This document shows positions 33,201 to 44,100 of a stretch of DNA of 64,000 nucleotides, one piece after another (positions within the stretch are counted from its first letter, which is position 1; every line of letters starts with the position of its first letter). The position numbers and the translations under genes are program-made. A model generated the notes under the pieces. The model was given only the letters and a program-made list of their open reading frames with translations. It did not search any database and was not told where the DNA came from. Origin of the DNA: Dicaeum eximium (lineage: Eukaryota; Chordata; Aves; Passeriformes; Dicaeidae); assembly GCA_013396995.1 (NCBI GenBank), contig VWZP01008345.1:1430551-1494550 (forward strand). The letters are read 5' to 3'.

Positions 33201-34863
33201 ATACCAAGCTACTTAACAATGAGCTATTGGAATAAATAATTTTCTTTCTTTTTGTCTTCAGAATAGGAGGACTAGCTTACAAAAATAAGGTTTTCATATG
33301 TAGCAGTGATTCTGCATTACACCCAAAAAACAGAAACTCTTTTAACAAAACATGGAACTATTACAGGAGGAATCTGACCATTTGCATTCACTGCTTCTTT
33401 GTCACTTTAGGATGAAATAGCTCTGCATGCAGGTTTTCTTGATGAGAAAATTAGGTTTAAACTTGCTAGTTTGTCTAACTGCATTAGTTACCTCAGACAG
33501 AAACAAATCCTGAGCTAGAGATCTTCTGACCGTGTAGGGAGACATGTGGGGAGACAGTAGGTGTTCAAGTACCTGTCATACTCATGCTTGGACTGTTTGT
33601 GGTGCCTCTTCCCTAACCATGGAATCCTTCTCTAATAGAAAAGGGAAACCTTTCCAAGTGGAATCTTGAGAAGTTTAAAAGGACCAAAACCTTACTGTAG
33701 TTATGGAGTGGTAGGGAAGGTAATAGCAGGACTTACAAGCTTGGTCATTCTTCATGCTTTGACTCTTGATGCTTTGTTTGATGGCAGAAATCAGCTGAAA
33801 GCCAACTATTTGATGTCAGTGGAGACCTCAAAAGGGTTGCTGAATGAAATTGGCTCTGAGGCCCTGCTTTCTGGCACGCACACATCCCCATCTGCTGTTG
33901 CTCAAAAAATCGACTCTGTAGGCACTTCTGATGTTGTGAGTGTAAGTATGGGTCAGCATCTACAGGTGTTCCTTAATCACTGTGTCAGGTTTTTTATGGA
34001 AAACTGATGCTCATTTCTCTGTGTTTATAAACACACACATACACTATCTTTAAAAATAGAAAAGGCAGCTCATTTACAAATCCCAGCTGGGTGTCTTTTG
34101 ATGTCGTCACTTACTTTATTAACAGAAGACTCTTTAATACACTGTAAAACTATTGTAGCTGGGAATTATGTAAAATTCTCATTTTCTTCACTTACATTTA
34201 CCAAAACTGCCAACTAATATTCATGGACTACTCCATGTTAGTTCCAGTGCAGTGATTCCGTGTCAAGGTTTTTAGGATTCCTGAGTCTAGAATAATGGGT
34301 ATGTTTAATAAAACAATTAAGCTTTCAGTGATAAATTGATGTAACTTTATTGCTACTGCACATTACCTTGTTGCTTATATGTGAAGGTAATTTCTAAAAA
34401 TCTATCATAAAGAGAAATTCTGAGATACAAAATTTGTTTTTTCACAGTCATTGCTTATTTGTATTGCAGCAACTAGCAATAGCTTTAGTAGTAATGAGAT
34501 ACACTGGCATAATAATTATTCTAGGAATAACCATTTTTCAAGTTCCCTTTTATATCCAACTGTCTATCTGCTATTTCTGTTTAGATTATAAAGTAATGAG
34601 CAGCTGCACTAGAAGCAATTAGATTTATACAGCAAAAGGAGGATTGTTTACATTATTGTATATTATAGTAGTGCCAGGATTTGTTCTTTTTTTCAGTAAC
34701 TTGAAGCTGATGCTATAAGTAGCATCAACTCTGTTGTAGTGAGTATTTCCTCATATGCACTTTCCTGATCTATTTTCAGGCTGCAAAGAAGTTCCTCAAT
34801 GGGAAGAAATCAATGGCAGCTTCTGGGGATTTGGGAAATACTCCTTTTCTTGATGAGTTGTAA
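24289..34863 (+). CDS. UQCRC2: Cytochrome b-c1 complex subunit 2 (core protein 2), complete
   Basis: Core 2 subunit of respiratory complex III on the matrix side of the inner mitochondrial membrane; an M16 peptidase-family homologue. Exons: 24289-24324, 26176-26268, 26398-26547, 27018-27082, 28046-28102, 28447-28571, 29952-30049, 30484-30541, 30703-30798, 30957-31156, 31425-31505, 32075-32151, 33788-33941, 34780-34863. All have AG/GT borders; the total is 1374 nt, 457 aa plus stop, against 453 in human. The N-terminus ([19 protein letters not shown]) is a basic presequence without acidic residues. Landmarks are [61 protein letters not shown] and [18 protein letters not shown] [20 protein letters not shown] stands where active M16 peptidases carry HXXEH, as expected for the non-catalytic core protein. 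The 126-N gap falls in intron 1, so no coding sequence is lost. Confidence 0.97.
24385..24510. other. Assembly gap (126 N) in UQCRC2 intron 1
   Basis: Run of N in the GC-rich promoter/intron region, 60 bp after UQCRC2 exon 1. Confidence 0.99.
25254..25690 (-). mobile_element. CR1 LINE 3'-end fragment
   Basis: In UQCRC2 intron 1. The plus strand reads AGAATCATGGAATGG, then GTTGGAAGGGACATTGGAGA, CCAGGTTGTTCAAGGCCC, GTTCCAGTGCCTCACCAC and CTCCTTGTCCTGTCACTA: the reverse complement of the avian CR1 3' region. The element therefore points left. It is 5'-truncated and moderately diverged, with no intact reverse transcriptase. Confidence 0.92.
29380..29635 (+). other. Orphan open exon-like block in UQCRC2 intron 6
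   Basis: Directly after an acceptor-like CAATTACAG (29371-29379), one frame stays open for 84 codons (29381-29632) and ends with TAA at 29633-29635, in A/T-rich intronic DNA where stops should be frequent. The predicted peptide is charged and looks protein-like: [20 protein letters not shown] near the start, a polar middle, and an acidic end (ASSEDDNE). I do not recognise it. One base precedes the first codon, so it would join in frame to a phase-2 donor such as UQCRC2 exon 4 or exon 5, skipping exon 6. It could be an alternative last exon, a nested gene or a chance open frame. Confidence 0.35.
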
Positions 34864-35007
34864 AAACAAATCTGGGAAGGATTTGATTCAAGATGGACCT
34901 GAGCTCTAAATCACCTATGTTCTAAATGAATTACTACTAACTTGTTATTTATGAATTCAGTTCTTTCAGAAAATTAATCTGGAGTAATTGTGGGCTTGCA
35001 CTCATCA

Positions 35008-35013
35008 AATAAA
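35008..35013 (+). other. UQCRC2: Polyadenylation signal of UQCRC2
   Basis: AATAAA about 145 nt after the stop codon, followed at once by TGTG/T-rich sequence, as expected downstream of a cleavage site. Confidence 0.8.
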
Positions 35014-35737
35014 GTGCTGAGTTCATACATTTTGTGTAGAAGTTTTTTTCGCTGAAAATGGTATATAAAAGGCTGATAAATCTGGCTCTGTACACTGGAG
35101 GTAAAAAGCCACTGTGCAAAAACAAGATGACTTTTGGTCACTGTAAAAAAATAAATATGTAAAAAATAATCACTGCAATGAAGACAAGTGCAGTAATTAA
35201 CACTGGTTATCCATGTATGCTGGTGTATTCAGGAAAAGTTCTTGATAGCTAGTCTTTACCATCCTTTTATCAATTAAGAAACTTGCCTTCAAACAAAGCT
35301 GAATAATTACACTTTTTTAGTGCCTGCAATTCCTACTTGCCTGGGACTAGCAGAGATTTCGTTTTTCTGTGATTTTTTTTTTCACAAGTAGCACTGGAAG
35401 AAGTCTTTGAGGGGATTAGCCATATATAGCTAATACATAATTTGAAATCTCATAGGACATAAATTTTTTGAAGTCTAGGCATATATTAAAACAGATACAA
35501 TACATCATAAGAAAATTCAGGTTTGAAGAAGCCAAGTTTTGAGCTGTTCTGAAGCAAAGCCAAGTCCTACAGACAGGATGCATGTGATACAGAGGGGCAG
35601 GAGGAAGAGGAAGGGGTTTCAGCATGGAGGAAGTCAAACACCACTGGCTTTGAACGTAGGATTGCACTGTGCAGCAGCATCAGTATGGAGTACAAATCAC
35701 ACTGTGCCTACTCAAGTGTCTGGCCTGTATCAGATAT

Positions 35738-35879
35738 TCACCAAATTTTGGATATTGCTGGTAACATGAGTGAACTCACAACGTGTAACTGTGAAGATTT
35801 ATACTGAAAACCAACCAAGTCTATATCATCATCACTACTGCACCCAGTGTCATCTTCATCCTCAGTGTTTTCATTCATA
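35738..35879 (-). CDS. Possible distal PDZD9 exon (low confidence)
   Basis: On the minus strand, after the acceptor GTGTATTCCAG, an open block of 46 codons ends in TGA. It contains acidic DEDDTGCSSDDDIDL, then QYK, and ends ISKIW. This weakly resembles the C-terminal part of mammalian PDZD9 as I recall it (SSDDNENVDL, QYY, IS..W). It lies on the right strand between the PDZD9 PDZ exon and the UQCRC2 3' end. The block starts in phase 2; I could not find an exon linking it to 38236-38412. Confidence 0.3.
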
Positions 35880-35899
35880 CTGGAATACACAGCATGCTA

Positions 35900-38235
35900 T
35901 CACTTGAACATGCAGTAATTCCCATAGCCATTTAGTTAGCTAATTATGGGATCTTCATTTTTTTCAAATGGTTGTTCTAAAGACAAGTTCTTCAGTTCTG
36001 AAACCCCTCTAGTATCAAACATTCTGTTGTCCCTTGTATACTCTTTGGTCTTTCTCTTTGCTCAGTCAACAGAAAAGCAAGCTCTTCTTTTTCTGCTCCT
36101 TCAGCATAGTAAGAGATTTATTTAGACATAAAGGTTTAATCTCTTGGAAAGCCCCTTGCTGTGCAAGCTTCCTTTCTGCTGTTCTAGACTTATTATCTCA
36201 TTTTAATACTTATTTTCCTTCCACTTCCTCTGAGGTTTATTTCTGTTAAAAATCTGTGCTTCAGAAAAACTTGTAACTGTCTTGTAACCCATCTAGATTA
36301 ATTCTACTGACTGTATGGACCACCCTTAGCACTGAGAGCAATATATTCTTAAAAGCTCTGTGCCATGGCTCTCATGAAAAGTGCTTTTTTTTTCCTGTTT
36401 AATTTTAAAAGTCCTAATCTTTAATCACTGCCAGGAGTTCAACTGATTAAGAAACAAATAAGCTTTTTACAGGATTGTAGCAAGAGCTCTGTCTTGGTAT
36501 CATCAGCTGATTGCAATTGTCTTGATGTGTGGCCATTACAAACGGACATGGCCTGTGACTTCAGGAATTTTGTTGCCAGCTGGAATTTATGCTCACAGAG
36601 GCAGGAAGGGGGATGTCAAAACAACCAACACATGCACATTTCATGAGACATTGTCAGGGGAGGCTGGAGGTTAAGCTGGGGCATTCCAGCAGAAAGCAGC
36701 CACTGGAGATTTTTTAATGGAGATAACTTCTTGCACCATTGAAGGTATTTTGAGGAGACACACATATTGTGCAGACCTGTTTCCTCCTGCTGGCATGGAG
36801 AATAGGACATGCATGCCTCTTTGTCCATTTGGTGAGGAACTGTAGGATTTTAAGACTTCAGTAGCTCCCACTAGCTCTGTTAATGTCTGCCTCCTCCTAA
36901 AGTCAGCAGAGTGGTACCAGCTCGTTCATGCTACAAGCAGTAATAAAATTGTTCTTTTGGGTTCCAGTTTGAAACTTTACAGATGATACTCATCTTAATC
37001 AGCTGAGGAAACAAGAGTCCATAAAGATGAAATCTAATTCGCTGCAAGAAAAGCTCCTAAGTGTAGTGCATTTGTGTATCAGTATTATATATATAGTTTT
37101 GTATATCAAAGGGGCTTTTTTTTTTCAGGGAATGGATGAGTGCTATCACATCCTAAGAAAATAATAGTAAAAAAGTATTTAGTTCAAATTTATGCTCCAG
37201 ATTTTTCCACTGATTTTTATACTCAGATCAAAAGTGCAAAGCCTTTTTCCTAAGAAAAGGCTAAGAACTCCACTTGATGGTTTTTATTTGATCAAGCAAG
37301 TAAATATTTCTTCCTGGCACTTGCAATTCTGAAGAAAGGACTGCCCAAACTACAAAGGCACTGCTATGAAAATTGTTCTAATTTAAAGACACGCATTTTC
37401 ACTGTACAGCCAGTAAATTTCTAAATTACTTCATTACGCTCCAGTCTTCGCTTCATAGATTTCAATGTTAAGGGACAATTTCATGCTGGGAGTTACCATA
37501 GCACAGGATCATCCCCAAACTGTAGTTCCTGAGTTTAATGTAATTGGGCTGGGGACACATGTGAAGCACTCACATTTACAGAGCTTTCAATTTTGAGTTT
37601 AATACAGGTGTCAGATGTTCCACAAGAAAACTTTAATAGCTGGTAATAGTCTGCTGGTTCTGATACGGTTCATTTCAGGTTTAAAACATTTAGCAAATGA
37701 ACACCTGTGTGGATTGTTAAAGCACAGAGATTACTCTATTGCCACTTTCTAACTACTCCGTGTAATAAAGAGAAATAAAAAGCAAACAATAAGGCAAATT
37801 AATTTCAAGCCTTGTGAAGATCTGTGTTATTTGTAGAATGAAATTACTTGAACAATAATGCACTGAATAAAGAATTATATTATTCAAGTCTAGTTGCTAC
37901 ATAAAGGTAATAGTCAAAATATTTTTTGGAAAAAATCTGCTGGCGAATAGGAAATCTGTTTTTGCTGGAGAACAATGTATAGTCTTAAAATCTTGATCTG
38001 ATTATGGAACAGTCACCATAGCAGCTATTTTAAGATCACAGGTATTTCATCACAGTGGAATGCTGGCACTGAGCTTTATACAGTTTGTGCTAGTTTCTTT
38101 TCTCTGTAATTTTGAACTGAGTTTCTTTTGATCTGTGTAAGTGTAAATAAATCAGAGACAGGCTCAAAGCATAAATGCAGAACAAGGATATCTTCAATGC
38201 AATTAAATTTTAATATCACTATTGGTTCTTTTTAC
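35900..38235. other. Putative PDZD9 intronic region
   Basis: The second half of the PDZ domain should lie here on the minus strand. I searched by eye and found no convincing exon. The sequence is A/T-rich with short open frames only. Confidence 0.45.
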
Positions 38236-38412
38236 CTGGTTTCAGCTTTCCATCATTAGCTGCAGAGCTTTTTTCAACAAGGCTTGTTATCTGGAGATAT
38301 GGCCCCTCCCATACCATTGTGAGGGCTAATCCTTCTTCATCCATCCCAATCTCTTCCATCAATGCTGCAATCTGTGTGTGGTGAGAGAGGTTTTCCAGTG
38401 CTGTCAACAGCC
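38236..38412 (-). CDS. PDZD9: PDZD9, exon with the first half of the PDZ domain (partial)
   Basis: PDZ-domain protein of unknown function, mostly known as a testis-expressed gene next to UQCRC2. The exon is 177 bp with acceptor TTCAAAG and donor GTAAAA, starting with two bases of a split codon and ending in phase 1. GPYLQITSLVEKSSAANDGK closely matches the PDZD9 segment GPYLQIT...AANDGKL, and ends at LKPG, where the next PDZ strand (GDVLISV-like) should follow. Upstream, NLSHHTQ parallels NLSKTQQ in human. The usual GLGL carboxylate loop reads GLAL here. Internal ATGs (LMEEIGMDEE) could serve as the start if this is the first coding exon. The gene is convergent with UQCRC2, as in mammals. Confidence 0.75.
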
Positions 38413-39077
38413 CTTTGAAAAGTGAGAGGAAAATTTTACTAGCTGAAAGTGTGATATCATTCTTCAATAAAAGGTTTAAGACATTTGAGAACGTGCTGTC
38501 TCCATTCTTATATATCCAAACAGTTAAGCCTCATGCTTAGTTACTTCTTTAGACTGGCATTGTGTACTGAGTTGCTGCCTGAAGACTCCATAAACTTGCT
38601 TTCTGCAAATAAATACACTGAAAGTAGTTTTTACTTAGAAACTTATTTCTTAAAAAGTCATACATTTTGCCAAGAGAAGGAGTAACAGTGCTGTTACTTA
38701 AGTATTCATTACTAACAGCAATCTATTCAGGGAAGGAAGGGAACAGGGCACAAAATAACAGAACAGAGGAGTTTCCAGCTACTAAGGACTTCAAGAAAAT
38801 ACAGCGTGCCTATAGCAAATGGATTTTTCAAATCACTATTTCTTCCATGCACCAATTTCTTCTGGTTTAGAGGGAATAATTTCAGCTATTTTTCATCAAA
38901 AGCCTTACAATTTTCTCCACCCTTAAGAAAATTTGTCAAGTATAGGCGATTTCAATGGGAGGTAAGTACAGGGCTTGCCCTCCAAATAACAAATCCTACT
39001 GATTGCTGTTGAACACTTTAAGATTACTGGTATCTCCATTTTGTTTGTACAGTCTGCCACCTATGTAAAATACTTAC

Positions 39078-39149
39078 ATAAAAATAAACAGCACAGGCAA
39101 TCGCCCACTTGGCTTCCCGGTATGTTCCATATAGACCAGTTGTGCTGCT
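39078..39149 (-). other. Unassigned exon-like block upstream of PDZD9
   Basis: A 72-bp block on the minus strand bounded by a strong acceptor (CCTGTTTTTTCCAG) and a consensus donor (GTAAGT). All three frames are open. One of them would join in phase to the PDZD9 exon at 38412, so it may be a 5' UTR or 5' coding exon of PDZD9. I do not recognise the peptide in any frame. Confidence 0.3.
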
Positions 39150-39729
39150 CTGGAAAAAACAGGTGGGTGTTCACTGTTGGAAGGAAAAAAATGCAAACAA
39201 TTAGATATATTCCAACAACCTGTAGATGTGGGGGCTGTTTGGTTCATTTACTTCAACATTCCTGTACCAGAATAACAGCATGAAAGGCACAGAGCTATTG
39301 TAGCCAAAACCGGGCTGGTTTCCCACATTTGGTGCATTGTTAATTTTCTGGCTACAGATTCCCCACAGTTCTGTATAGCTGAGTCCATGGAAAAGCATGC
39401 CATCAAAAGTGGCTGTATTTGGGTGAGATTTCCAGTCACAATTAATTAGATTTCCTTCCAAAGACAAGGCACAGACACAACACTGTGTAGCACTTCTGCA
39501 GGGCTCCACAGCCGCCAAACCTCAGTCCTTCCATGTCCCCTGTTCTCATCAGTGCTACAGAAGCAGCTCTGGAATTTCAGCTCATGCCCAGCCTTGCAAA
39601 GGGATAAAGAGCAGGGACTCGAGAAACAGAAAGCAGTTTTTTGTGGTGAACACAGACCTGTGATCCTTCCCCAGCCCTTGGTACTGACCAAGAGGTTTAT
39701 TCTCGGTTCCAAAACACCTCTGGGGATGG

Positions 39730-40530
39730 CGATGCATGAGGGCCGCGAAGGACAGACGACAGGGCAAGTGTTGGGGCTCCCCGGGCCACAGGCGGGCGGG
39801 GATGAGGCGCGGCAGAGTCCCGGGCACCGCCAGCCCCTCACGGCAGCCCCGCCCTGGGGCACCGCCGGCCCCGCCCCGCCGCGTGCCNNNNNNNNNNNNN
39901 NNNNNNNNNNNNNNNNNNNNNNNNNNNNNNNNNNNNNNNNNNNNNNNNNNNNNNNNNNNNNNNNNNNNNNNNNNNNNNNNNNNNNNNNNNNNNNNNNNNN
40001 NNNNNNNNNNNNNNNNNNNNNNNNNNNNNNNNNNNNNNNNNNNNNNNNNNNNNNNNNNNNNNNNNNNNNNNNNNNNNNNNNNNNNNNNNNNNNNNNNNNN
40101 NNNNNNNNNNNNNNNNNNNNNNNNNNNNNNNNNNNNNNNNNNNNNNNNNNNNNNNNNNNNNNNNNNNNNNNNNNNNNNNNNNNNNNNNNNNNNNNNNNNN
40201 NNNNNNNNNNNNNNNNNNNNNNNNNNNNNNNNNNNNNNNNNNNNNNNNNNNNNNNNNNNNNNNNNNNTGAGGGGAGGCCAGCCTGGGGGCTGCTGCCCGC
40301 GGGGCCGAAGAGCGGCTGGGCCGGCTCCCGGGGCTGCTCCCCCGGGGCCGTGGCGAGTGAAGCGGCTGTGGGGAGCTGGGGGACCCCAGCCCCGGCAGAG
40401 CCCCGGCGGTGCCTCCCGGCCGCCTCGGCGGAGCCCGGAATCCCGGGGGGTCCTGCAGGGCCCCCGAGCCCGCTCTGGCTCCGGGAAGCTGAGGGCCAGG
40501 GCAGCATCCCCGCCTGTGCCTCCCAGGTGC
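39730..40530. promoter_or_regulatory. CpG island, probable MOSMO promoter and first exon region
   Basis: GC-rich, CpG-rich sequence on both sides of the 380-N gap. MOSMO exon 2 lies 20 kb downstream on the plus strand and no MOSMO exon 1 can be read elsewhere, so its promoter and exon 1 most likely fall here. It could also serve PDZD9 in the opposite direction. Confidence 0.6.
39888..40267. other. Assembly gap (380 N) in CpG island
   Basis: Run of N. It is large enough to contain the roughly 110-bp first coding exon of MOSMO. Confidence 0.99.
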
Positions 40531-41054
40531 CGTCACCTTGGACAGGGAATTGAGATCTGTCTCTGCTTAGTTTGCGGCAGCTTTGGAGTCTTTGGTACTA
40601 CGCTGACATTTCTTTTGTTGCGGAGAAGTTCTTGCTTTCCTTCGTCTTTTTTTTTTCCGCCCAGAGTATTTCCTGCATGCTGATTTTTATCAGCTTTTAA
40701 GTCGAGATCCCATGTGTTTTTTATTTTAGAGTGTGACATTGTTTTCTTTAAAAGAACAAGGATTTGGGCATCTGCCTTTTTACTGACGATGTAATTGTCT
40801 ATGAACAATTTATTTCAGTCTGTTGATAAAGACCTGCGTTTCTGATGAGTGGAGCAGGGAGAGAGAACAGGAGGAGGGCAGCTCTTTCATCTCATGTCCC
40901 AGAGGAACCCAAAGCTCCCTGTCAGGAAAGGAAGCCATCCTTACTGCAAACAGATTAATCTAACTTCACCACTTGGAGCGGTCACAGGACCCGAGGGAAC
41001 AGCGTGAAGCTGTGTCAGGGCAGGTTTAGGTTGAGTATCAGAGGGTGATCAGGA

Positions 41055-41169
41055 CAATTGGACAATGCTCTCAGGCACATTTTTAGGGCTGTCCTGTGCA
41101 GAACAAGGACTTAGATTTGACAATCCCTCTAGGTCCCTTTCAGCTCAGGAGATTCTGTGATTCTGTGAC
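41055..41169 (+). mobile_element. CR1 LINE 3'-terminal fragment
   Basis: GGCTGTCCTGTGCAG, then GACAATCCCTCTAGGTCCC, TTTCAGCTCAGGAGATTCTG and two 3'-terminal octamers (ATTCTGTG twice) match the extreme 3' end of an avian CR1 in the forward orientation. It is short, old and non-coding, in MOSMO intron 1. Confidence 0.85.
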
Positions 41170-44100
41170 TTTTCCTAAACTTAAAATTTCCAAGCAAACC
41201 ACAGGTACGGAGAAAACTGGTCTGGCTATAACTGGTTTGGTTTTTTTGTCATAAATTCTTGCAGAGGGCTTGAAAAGTTTTCTTCATCTGGCTTGCATCT
41301 TCCATGCCTAATATTCAATGCATGTGAACAGTTGAACTGGTTCAAGTTGTGACATATTTCCCTTATTCTAATGAAGTAGAGTATTAAAAACTATTTGGGA
41401 TTGGTGATTGTATTCTGACCAGACTGTACTTAGGGCTTATTTGATTTGCTTCTAATTACCTAGTCTAGAACCTGGACTTTCCTGCATGGTTCAGAGGAAA
41501 GGAATGAGTCCCTTCCCAAAGTGCAGCTTTCAGGAACTCCCTGGGTGGCTTCACCATTCCTCCTGTAGCTAATTGTGATGATTTTCCTGCCTATGGCTAG
41601 CTAAAATAGCTGGTTCTTTCCTCTTATAATTCCACCTAACAGCAGTGCTGTGGTAATGAACCCTTCTTCAGGGGCTTAAAGTCAAATAAAATATTATTAA
41701 TTGCAAATATTTAAATATGTCTTTCTGAAGTCCTGCCTCACGTTAGCAGATCTTGTGCAATGTGTAAGATGTTGGATTCTCTCTGCATGTATAGAAAGGA
41801 GATAACAAAAACTATTCTGAAAAAAATGCTTATGCAAGAAACAGTCCTTTGGGAACTAAGTACAGTCCATTACGTTCTTTTGTAAAGAAAAATGTTTTCT
41901 ATCTCTTTGTGATACAAAAATTGTTTCCTAAAGTATTTTAAGCAGCAATCATTATTTCTTATTTACTTAGTGGATGATTACTTAAGAATCATCTGCCATT
42001 TCTGAGGTGCAACTAACAGTTACTTTTAATTAGGCTGGCAAACATGAAATCTGGATTTTTCTGAAGGACTTCACCAGTCAAAGAATATTTTGACAGACCT
42101 AAGCATTTCTTTTTCTTTGCTCTATTTTGAAGCCAAACAAATTGTTGTCTTGATAAAACCATAAAGGAGGGCTAGCTGCCACCCTTAATGACTCTTTTGT
42201 AGATTTTTATTGATATAGGATTCAATGCATTGTTATAAGAGTTGTGCTTAAAAGGAATACAAACGTGTATTTTTGGTGCTTAGCCCTTCTAAAATGAGCC
42301 ATTTGCCCAAACTGTAAAGAAAGGAAGTGTGGAGATGCCCATTGAACCAAGGATTTCCTGTAGTATTGAATTACGAGGTGAATGCTTTTATGAGTGCCAT
42401 TCATTACCCAGAGACTGCTGGGGAGAGATATGGCACAGGAGGGCACAGCCCTGGTGGTAAAACCTGTCCCAGCTGCTGGTGACATTCAGGGACTCTCAGC
42501 AGACTACTGTGCTTGGAGCACATCCTAAGAAGCAGGTTTTTTTTAGAGCATCCTGCACTCAGCTGGTGAAAGGAACTATTTGGTAAAAGAAAACATTTCT
42601 TCGCTTTATCTCTGTGTTCTTAGGTTCATCTCCTGTGGGAATTATTCTAGATTCTGCTTCTACAAGTCAGCCTGGTGCCGAGGAGGAAGGGGAGTAACAG
42701 TGTTTCTGTGCTTGGCTGCTGTCCTGGGGGCTCTGAAAGGCAGCGTGGAACAGCCTGGTCTCCTCAATACTGCAGCTGTTTGAGGATGGCAGGGAGCAGA
42801 GGTCTTGGCAAACCTGGGAAGGCAGCACTGCACTGGCTCATTCAGAGCTGTTTACAGACACTAAGGTTGGGAACCTGGGCTTATGATTCAGGGAAAAAAA
42901 AATCTGTTCTGATTTGGATGCTAAACAATATGTACCTCTTACTCCAGAGATAGTGATGAGTTTCAGCTAAATTGGATAGCAAAATAAATCTCTGGCTTTA
43001 ATGCTTCTCTGAAAAATCGAGATAGTTTTCAGTATTTTTTAAAATCAATATAGAAGGGCTGATTAGTCTCCTAAATCTTACTCTTAAAGATAAGTTTTAT
43101 AGTCATTTGAAAAATGTTAGCTATAAAAATTTCTCCCCAGCAATTATCAGCAAAGGATTGCAACTGAAGTTATTGAAGGTCTCAGATGTTTATCTGTCTT
43201 TAGGCCAGAGGACCTACACCTTTGTGAACATGGGTCCAAGTCTCTGTTGGGCACATTTTCTTTATGAAGTTTTGTAAGAATCGTTCATTAATTTGGTTTC
43301 AGATATTTCGTATATCTTTAAGATGGTAAAGGAAGGATGAAAATTAAATGGATTTTTCTTACAGTGAGTTCTCAGTGAGGTTTTGTTATTTGTGCTGTGC
43401 AAGTACAGAACACTGATAATTCCAATCTGGAAACCAGTGGCTGCTCAGTATTCTTGCACTGACTGCTTTTTCTTATCAAACTGACACTCTGTGTGAGAAA
43501 TAAGGACAGAGTTGGCTTTGATTTAAGCCAATGCCTAAAGTGCCACTGATTTCAGTAGGAAGGAATTTTGCTCCTGTATCTCTACACTTCTGCAAAGAAC
43601 TTTATAAGCTGATAGTTTTGTCTCCATATGTTCCTTTTTTGTGTGGGAGGGTCTTTAATGATTTTGATATTTTGTCTTCAGTAAGGGAGGAGGGGGGATA
43701 GAAGCAGCTCTAGCTTCAGCTCTCAGCTCTTTTATAGGAAAAAGAGTATGAACAGTATGCACAGTTGAAATTAGAGATGTTAAAAGCTGTACATGTGGGG
43801 GGATTGACAATTTGAAATGCTTTTATGGGGTTTAGGATAGGTCAAGTAATTCAAGGGAATAATTTAATCAAGTAAAATCTCCCTTCAGAAAGCTAAGCTA
43901 TCAGTTTGTTTATGTGGCTTAGTCATCCCTTCCTATGTAGCATGATTGTTCATTTGATTCCAATTTACAGAACAACGTGTACCCTTTTTATAGCAGTCAT
44001 TAAGTTAACATGGATGTCAGGATTTAGGGGTGCTTAACCAATGGGTAACTCCTAAAGCAAGGATATATCACACCCTCCTGTGCTGATCCATAGGTCTCCA

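Noticed and set aside
37030..37100. Minus-strand stretch with a few residues like the second half of the PDZD9 PDZ domain
   Set aside because: Similarity is limited to scattered residues, a stop follows soon, and no suitable acceptor phase fits.
39446..40683. Open frames of more than 300 codons around the 380-N gap
   Set aside because: Most of their length is N; the rest is GC-biased island sequence with no recognisable domain.
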